Positions 56,776 through 64,000 of a stretch of DNA of 64,000 bases are shown here, in pieces. Every line of letters starts with the position of its first letter. The stretch's first letter is position 1. The DNA comes from Apium graveolens (Eukaryota > Streptophyta > Magnoliopsida > Apiales > Apiaceae). The notes under the pieces are model-generated. The model had not been told where the DNA came from, ran no database searches, and saw nothing but the letters and a program-made list of their open reading frames with translations. A program made the translations under genes and the position numbers. The stretch spans positions 1 to 64,000 of the forward strand of contig NW_027417662.1 in NCBI RefSeq assembly GCF_009905375.1, in the 5' to 3' direction.

Positions 56776-59186
56776 GAATAATTTATTTCTTTTGCATGGA
56801 ATTTACTAAAATTATTATTAATGTACAATTTAAATACTTATTCAAATCCTAAAAAAGAAAAATACTTATTGAAACAAAAATGAATATTTATTGTCACATG
56901 CACCAATGCAAAAATTGTCAATTATTAGTTACTATTTATGCATAGAATAACTTATTATTTTTTTGTGAAGCAAATAACTTATTATTTGTTTTGCAGATAT
57001 AAAAAGATTACTAAAATTTCTAATTGTGTAAAGGTTCATACTTATGACAGTATAAGAAAAACAGCTTCAAACAACACTAATTAGACAACAATTGACAAAA
57101 GAACCGTTATCCTAAAATAACAGACAACGGGTTTTTGTTTCCCACAAATAACCACTATCTCAGCCAGATTTCATACAACGGTTTTATGAACCGTTGTTAA
57201 AAAACATAAAATTTTGGATTTAGCACAACAGTTTCTGTAAACTATTGTTTTGTGTGGTTCATATTACGGTGTGATGCTTTCAATCTCAGGGTTAGGAAAT
57301 GAGGACCCACACACCAATATACTAATACCATAATAGAAGAAATATAATAAACCCTGATACTAACAGGATCCCAACAGGATAAAGTATGAGACAAGATTAC
57401 AACTACCAACCAGAAGATAATATTATTACAACCCAAAATCAGAAAAAAATTCATATTATTCGATTTCGACTTAGAACGACAGATAACCCAAAAGTATCTG
57501 ATTTAGCTAATTTACTTCTCCCCTATCGCTTGCTCACACAACAACTACCTGATATGGCATATGAAATCCCTCAACATGATAGGTACGCTCTTGCGAGCGG
57601 TGCGCCTATGCCTGGCCATCTCTTGCTTATCTTCCATGGTTAGATCAAAGTAAATAAATGAGCAAAGACGCACAACAAGTAACTATATAGCACAACCACC
57701 TAAGATTTCTTTCCCTTTACTAGCCTGAATGCCTTTGCTATCCAAATTTACAATCCAAACAAAACCCTAATTAGGGACTTGATCAATTCCGGACGTTTAG
57801 GCTAACGTCTAGCTTCTACCCCGAACGCGATAAACACTTATCTTATGTACACACGCATAACACATAATACATAAGATATAACTTTATACTTTTTATATCT
57901 CGATACTACAAATTTAGCAAATAATCACCGATTCGCATAACTCAATAACATAAACAACCTATTCACTAACTCGTCGAGAGTCGGACATGACGTACTTGTA
58001 ATTACTCTTACCCTTCTAATATAATCAACCATATCAGTCAATCATAATCAAATATTATAATCATTTTTTAACACTTGACTTTTAACACAAGCCAAGAATC
58101 TCCATTCATACGATTAACAACTATTGACTTAATATTACAAATCAAACTACAATACAAGACTCCAATCCTTAGTTCTTTTAAAACCGAATAAAAATTCTTG
58201 TGATCATCTTAATGATAAACATATACCACTTCGCATGCAATTCGAATTTAGCATATTCAATCCAAATAACACATAATCTTCTTAACAAACTATGATGCAT
58301 ATTTTTTTAATGATCCAAATTATGAGTTAATCCTTATCATCCTTAAAACCATTCCTTTTCACCATTTTCATAAAAAAATCGAACTAAAAGTTTCCCTAAT
58401 TCGACCCAACTAACAATTCTAACATGCAAAAATCCTTAGTTTTTTAAAATCTCAATCCGATTATTCTTATATCACTTGAACATCAATTACCCCTGATAAG
58501 CAACTGTTTCCCCCTTTAATTAATAAAAAATTCAAACCAAAACAATATGAAAAAATCAAACATAATCAATATGCAACCACTTAACACTTACATGCATACT
58601 TCTAAACATCAATTACCTTTAAAAATCATTCCCTTGCATTTTTATCAAAAAATCGAACAAAAACACCGAATGAAACTTAGGAAATCAACATGCATCCATT
58701 TTTGATAACATGCATCAAGATTTAGTGACATGCATTAACACTTTATTCAACTAATCAAATAACAACTACCAATAGTCATTATATCCAAACTTTTAGGCAT
58801 AAAACTTGATTTAAAAACCAAGAACTCAAGCAACCTAAACAAGTAACATGCACTCCATATCTTATCCTATTTACACAAAATCAATTCAAAAATTAAATTT
58901 TTTACAAACCCACCGGCTCCCATTTGGTCATGGCTGGTGGTGGTCGAACTCGAGGGTGCCCATTCACGGGTCTCCCTTCGAGTTTTCAACCTCTAATTCA
59001 CATCATCGATATTGACTAATATATTGCACACCCTTATGAACATACACCAAGAAATTGTATTTTTCTTGGATATAATCAAAAAGAGGGTTTTGAAAAACTT
59101 ACTCAAGAACTTACATGCAAAGGTTGTAGTGATAGAGTATTAGAAATGGTTAAGATTGGTGGTAAATTTTTTGAAAACTAAGTAGG
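56776..59186. other. AT-rich interval, unassigned; CACTA-like debris at 57040-57260
   Basis: 57040-57260 contains ACAACGG, AACCGTTGT and ACAACAGTTT words in both orientations like CACTA-2 subterminal DNA, possibly a decayed CACTA end. 57290-59186 has no recognised domain. A frame at 57386-57643 is open for 85 codons without family resemblance. The minus strand looks like a leader or UTR of a retroelement, but this is a guess. Confidence 0.35.
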
Positions 59187-59314
59187 TTTCACTACACCAT
59201 AAAATGCCTACTATAAAATTAAAAAAACATTACATTAGGGGGTAAATATGTTGCTCTTGCCACACTTTTAAGCTAAGGTAACATTTTTTTAAAGATAGGT
59301 TTTTCAATGTTGCC

Positions 59315-59383
59315 TTAGGGGTCTAAGGTAACATATGATCCCGCTACTGTAACATGTATATTTATGTTACCCTAGACCCCTTA
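59315..59383. repeat. Hairpin-forming inverted repeat in CACTA-3 subterminal DNA
   Basis: Arms 59315-59334 (TTAGGGGTCTAAGGTAACAT) and 59364-59383 are inverted copies matching at about 18 of 20 positions with a 29-base loop. Lies among the GTAACAT repeats. Confidence 0.8.
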
Positions 59384-59399
59384 GGTAACATAAAACATG

Positions 59400-61842
59400 T
59401 CTATTGTAACTTAAAAATATGTTACCTTAGAATGGCATAAAGTTTTTTAAAAAATGGGACCCAATGTGGGCCCCATACTGTGATGACGTGGCATGATGAC
59501 ATGGCATTGACGCGGCATTTGTGGGTCCAAAAATGTTGACATGACTTGCAGCCTCTATACTGATATGACATGTGGGCCCACCCTGATGACGTGGCATGTG
59601 GGTCCCACTTTTTTCTTAATCAATTATGTACCTAGAGTAACATTTTAGTAGATTTTGTAAATATGTACCTTGGCTATTGAAACATTTTCACAAGCTATTG
59701 TAAGACTTTATGAACTACTGTAATATTTTACAAGAACAAAATGAAAAACTATTATTTAAAAGTATCTATCATTTCTTAACTAAACATCACAAGTATAAAA
59801 TGACAACCACAATATTCTTACTAAACAAACTAATTCACGTTCTTTACGTTACATTGGCATAATATTATAAACTAAATAATATTAGAACCTACTGCTTGAA
59901 ACTATAAGTGTTGAGCACATTTTTAACAGTCCCCTGCCACATGCCCAACCCCGAGTTGATGCCTCGGATAAGATTCCTGATGCAAGAGCTAGAACATTTG
60001 AATGCAACCTGTCCACATACCTCCAATGACCATGGAGGATTTTCAGACAATAATAAATTCGCCAACTGGTTAACAATTGAAAAGAACTATAATATAAAGG
60101 TAGCAACTTTTAATAGTTTTGAAAAAGAATATACAGGAAACATATAAACACAAGGGTACAAGTTCTGGACTTCAACAAAACCATTAAAGACTACTCTAAA
60201 TCTTAATACGTGTTACATGTTACATAGATGATGATTGATGAGTGAGGGGAAAATGAATGAGTGATAGAGATCTTCCAAGCTCTGATCTAATATTTTGTCA
60301 TGATGTATTTGTGTCTTGTATATTGTTATGCACAATTCTATCAACATTCAAAATACTTTCTGTATTTTAGTACATTAAACTAGGAGCAAGTCAAATAGAG
60401 TAGACTATACTTATTCATGTGCTTAACTTTATTTTAAGAAAATTATTAAATTTTGGATTACACAGTTACTTGTTCTTGACAAAATTTAGTAGTTCCTATG
60501 ATTACAGCTATCTTATAAGTTAATAGAAAATCTTATTATATCCGAATCCTAACCACAACCTGACTAAACCTTCCCCGCAAAACTATCGGATCTGTTACAT
60601 GAACAATGCTACCATATCAAACATATAGATTCCTCTCTAGTCTGTACTACAGACCAAGTACATGCCTCTTACTCCTATTTAGTCCAGTAAGATGGTACAA
60701 ATGGTTGTTTTCCCGACATCAAATAAAAAAATCACTATATTCATATTAACACATCCTCCATGAAAGCATAATGGTTAAATAAATTATAGTATTTACCAGC
60801 ACCTACTTAATCAATCTTTTAACAAAAAAGAATAACATCTATTGCATATGCATGAGCCCAGTGTTATACACTACGAAGTACATTTATATTTAATTTCAAG
60901 ACCAATAAAGACAGTACTTAATTCAACTTACAAGTGGCAAAGTTTCTTGGGAATATGTCAAAGTCTTACTAATGTGGAGGTCCAATCACTGTGTCCATTT
61001 CCATGCGTTCGTGCGCCATATTTTTCACTAATGTTCACTGAGAATTACAAAATCTAGGCTTAATGTTGAACAAATAGAGCTAGTTAATGGAGATCAGGAG
61101 ATTAGTCTTTCTTCCTAACCTTCTTATATGAGACTAACAGAGGAAAACTATGTAGGAAGCCATAATGCTAGAAGATAGAAGGCCTCTATTTACCTGCTTT
61201 AATCATCAGAATGTCAAAAAAACACAGCAGTTTCTTTCTCAATTTTTTTAAAAAAATATCTAATGAACTTGCGCATCATAAAAGTTGAAATAAGAAGAAG
61301 AAAAAGGAATGTGAAATGCACACCTTAGAATATAAGGACATAGACATCATTACTAATAACAAAATTGCAGTCTAGGTGATGAAAAATATGTTGAGACTGC
61401 ACGAGGCACTCAGAGCATATAATGAATACATTACCCCTATTGCACACATAGAAGCTATATAGAACATAGTTGACATGAATATGCCAAGAAAGCGGCTGCA
61501 AATATATATCTCTGAGCTTAAACATGAAGCTTGTAGAAAAAGAGTAAGAGAAAAATAGATGCAGAAAGTTATTTTTAGTAGTATTGTTTCGAGGCTTCCA
61601 ACAATAATACCTTTGCTTTTATCCCTTCTCAGGCCTCCAATAAGAATTCCACTAAGTGATGAACTCGATCACACATATGAGTTGGAGAATAAGAAAAACC
61701 CTGTACCAAGCGAAGGCACACACATATATAGATATATGGTCTGTTTTGAATAAAACCAAAAAAAACAAGAAGCATGAGAACCATTAAGGTTCAACACATA
61801 TGTAATATTAACCAAGGTTCAATACGATACATGTGATGAGCC
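59400..61842. other. CACTA-3 interior without identified coding sequence
   Basis: 59460-59640 is GC-richer with repeated TGATGACGTGGCATG and GTGGGTCC words. 59640-61842 is AT-rich. Frames at 59882-60147, 60842-61057 and 61559-61753 are short, and none matches a family or continues across plausible splice sites. Confidence 0.4.
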
Positions 61843-61957
61843 TTAATTATATTTGTTAGTTGGATCAACACCATCTTGTTCTACTGTATCACTCTCTGCA
61901 TCAGCCGCAAAGATGTTGCCCGTAATCTCCTTCAATTTATAACCAAAACAAGGCTTC
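61843..61957 (-). pseudogene. Captured DUF4057-family exon with C-terminal stop
   Basis: After an acceptor CTTTAG the minus strand reads (R)KPCFGYKLKEITGNIFAADA, then ESDTVEQDGVDPTNKYN and TAA. Plant DUF4057 proteins (Arabidopsis At1g35780-type) have RKPCSGYKMKEITGSGIF at this point. The intron phase also fits: AG from the upstream exon plus G makes the Arg codon. The family continues for many more residues, so the stop truncates the captured copy. The family's function is not well defined. Confidence 0.8.
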
Positions 61958-62816
61958 CTAAAGCAAGAAAGGTCAGGTGTTTAAGAAACATAAACTGTTT
62001 AGTATAATCTACACTAAGTTCCATAGACATGGCAAACCTTCTAAAACTGTGCATTTAAGGCAAATATCTGATCATTGGAAATTACAGTAAGAGGAAAAAA
62101 ACCACAAAGTCATTTATGCAGACATGCTTACGGAACTAGGAAGCAGGTTCACTAAGACCGATGTTATGTTGTGTCCTATCTTAATATCACTTAGAAAGGG
62201 ATAAAACATGTCTATTTTACTTTGAAGGACGCAGCTTATGTTATCAACTATGTATACATTCTGCATGACCAAAAAAGTCTAATGGCTAAACATGACCACA
62301 TTGAAAATTTCCACATATATAGTAAAATTAGTTCACCAACTTGTCACCAACTAATCAAATCATGTAGATCATATCAGTCAGAAATCAAATTCAAAATTAA
62401 CTAAAACAAATATAAATAAGAAAAACTACTTCACCAAGCTGTAACCCACTAACTAAACCAAATTAGGTTAGATCATTAAATCATAAATCAATCTCTGAAA
62501 GGATAATTCCAAACCATCAAACACATTATATGAATATTAAAATGACTTTACCAACTAGCAATCTAAAAACCAAACTGAGCAGATCAAACTAATCATACCA
62601 CTTTTGGAAAAATGATAATCGAAAACATTTAAATAAACAAACACATAACATGAATAATAAAAATAGATCAACTCAATCACAGATCACATTCAAATTCAAA
62701 AAAAAACATTTTTAATTTTTGAAAAATAATTAAATTTTTCCGTTTAAACAATAAAAAATCAGTAATCCACTCCAATTAAAGAAAATACAATTGAGAGAGA
62801 GAGAGAGATCTTAAAC

Positions 62817-62893
62817 CTCTTCATCAAGCTCTCAACTTCCTCATTAGTGACTTGTCCTCCTAGCATGACCTTACTTATTCCATCAGATGGTTG
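62817..62893 (-). pseudogene. Captured DUF4057-family upstream exon
   Basis: The minus strand reads QPSDGISKVMLGGQVTNEEV then ESLMKR, ending AAGAG before the donor GTTTAAG. This matches the DUF4057 motif QPSDGISKV.FGGQVT.EEVESL, directly upstream of the KPC.GYK.KEITG exon. No clean AG acceptor is seen before it (TTGCAACC), suggesting a mutated splice site. The N-terminal family exon (VRKPHTSTADLL-type) was not found. Confidence 0.8.
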
Positions 62894-63223
62894 CAATTGG
62901 CAAATACATATAATGTTAAATCAGCTTAAAAAATAAATCAATAAACATTACATAATTACGATGATTTGAGAGACAGAGAGAGGAGACCTGGTGAAAAGTG
63001 ATTTGAAACCCCAGACAATGAGAGACAACAAAAATATGTTTATCTTATATCATGGTATAGAAAATCGAATACACAACATGAGAACAAAGGTAAACAAAGG
63101 CATTCAACTTTAAACGAAACCGAATTATAAACATCATGAATCACATCCACAAACAGATAAAGTACTCAAATCAAAGATAGTAAGATGAAAGATTGAATTT
63201 GATTTAGTATATCAATCTGCTAA

Positions 63224-63363
63224 TGCAGTACATAGATAGAGAGACATAGGAGAAAGAAAGAGACAGAGAGAGACAATTCAGAGAAAGATAGAGAGACATA
63301 GACAGAGAGAGACCGAGTGAGAGGCAGGGAGAGAGAGACATGGAGGGAGGGAGAGAGAGAGAA
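63224..63363. repeat. GA-rich microsatellite
   Basis: AGAGAGACATAG/AGAGAGAGAGAC-type purine repeat. The minus-strand open frame over it (63204-63404) is an artefact of the repeat. A second GA tract is at 63655-63735, probably the CT-rich leader of the captured gene read on the minus strand, with a donor-like CTGGTAAGTAAA near 63590. Confidence 0.85.
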
Positions 63364-64000
63364 ACTAACACACAACTGCGCACACACAAGCACACAAAAT
63401 TCAAATAAAAAAAGCCTAACTTAAAAGTACCTTAAAATAATGCCTTCAACTGTAAACCCAAACACGAGCACCTGAAATCGAAGAGATGGAGAGCGATTAG
63501 ATAAATAAATAATGTTTAAAATCTCTAATTGAAGCACAAAGCCTCGATCCTAAATTCAAATGCACCCTAATTAAAAAATATATCCCATTTACTTACCAGA
63601 AAATGATAATGGTGGCGAGTGACAGATAAAATTGATCGAGATTGATAATGATAGAGAGAGTTCAGCGAGAGAGAGTTTAACGAGAGAGAGAGAGAGAATT
63701 TGAGTGTGTGAATTGTTAGAAAGCGAGAGAGAGTGTCTTAGTTTATGGAAAAATTTCGAATGGGCTGAAATATTGGGCGGCTAGAGCCCAATAATTTTAT
63801 CGCTTCCCAGCCCAAAACAACTTCCCGCTTTGTCCAAATATTCCTATATTTTAATATTTATATTTTATTATTTAGGGATAAATAAATCCTGATTGTATAA
63901 TTAAATATTGCATTAATTGTACAAGGTATGGGCTCCTAGGCCCAATAAGAAGATGTATGACATTCAGACCAGAAAGGTTAACATGTCGATCAGGCCTGAT

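Larger units (their letters stand above)
59190..64000 (-). mobile_element. CACTA element 3 (left part; continues beyond the window)
   Basis: Starts CACTACACCATAAAATG after TTT (59187-59189). 59220-59420 is packed with GTAACAT/ATGTTAC words in both orientations, a third family-specific subterminal motif. A captured gene on the minus strand (DUF4057 exons, leader-like GA/CT-rich sequence near 63600-63740) lies further in. The right end is not in the window, so the span and target duplication cannot be confirmed. GGGCGG and CCCGCTTT blocks at 63770-63830 resemble the GGCGGG block near the other CACTA ends. Confidence 0.65.

Noticed and set aside
63204..63404. Ser/Leu-rich minus-strand frame
   Set aside because: Pure translation of a GA microsatellite.

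Overview
The window is transposon-rich plant nuclear DNA, almost certainly from a eudicot with a large repeat-filled genome. The evidence is several Ty1/copia retrotransposons primed by initiator Met-tRNA, CACTA, MULE and Tourist-type DNA elements, and plant gene fragments (MAP3K-epsilon, shaggy/GSK3 kinase, DUF4057). The SIRE type would fit an asterid, possibly Apiaceae, but the species cannot be fixed from sequence alone. No intact host gene is visible.

Layout. 1-4.5 kb: a solo LTR and a decayed MAP3K-epsilon pseudogene carrying two MITEs. 4514-56770: one old copia element (D, minus strand) whose LTRs and near-matching target duplications now lie 52 kb apart because its body was opened by nested insertions. 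Inside D is mostly non-coding repeat DNA (E: 5.4-8.3, 45.8-47.7 and perhaps 52.5-54.3 kb). E contains SIRE-type element A (minus, 8326-45788). A contains SIRE B (plus, 14909-28214) and CACTA-1 (29312-44908), and CACTA-1 contains SIRE-like C (plus, 29630-41377). CACTA-2 (47709-52506) also lies within E. Target duplications support D, A (one mismatch each), B, CACTA-1 and C. LTR divergence counted by eye (A about 6%, C about 3.5-4%, B about 1.5%) agrees with the nesting order. 56.8-59.2 kb is unassigned AT-rich DNA. 59190-64000 is the left part of CACTA-3, which carries DUF4057 exons and runs off the window.

The three SIRE-type elements share a plan: LTR, PBS, gag, pol, spacer, a long post-pol ORF (ORF3), PPT, LTR. 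ORF3 has a conserved N-terminal region, a basic NLS-like patch and, in A and B, a coiled coil. Each ORF3 has a TATA-like box 105-165 bp upstream, so it may be made from its own internal promoter. B has a further TATA box followed by a small ORF of about 91 residues.

The most striking signal is a private short motif dispersed through each SIRE family. A and B carry AAGTTCTGA / ATCAGNACTTA. C carries CAACGGAT, at least 33 exact copies. Both motifs occur in LTR U3, the gag linker, the integrase-RT linker and the post-pol spacer, on both strands. This resembles the dispersed target motifs of VANC anti-silencing proteins of Arabidopsis VANDAL transposons, and ORF3 is the obvious candidate recogniser. 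That link is inference.
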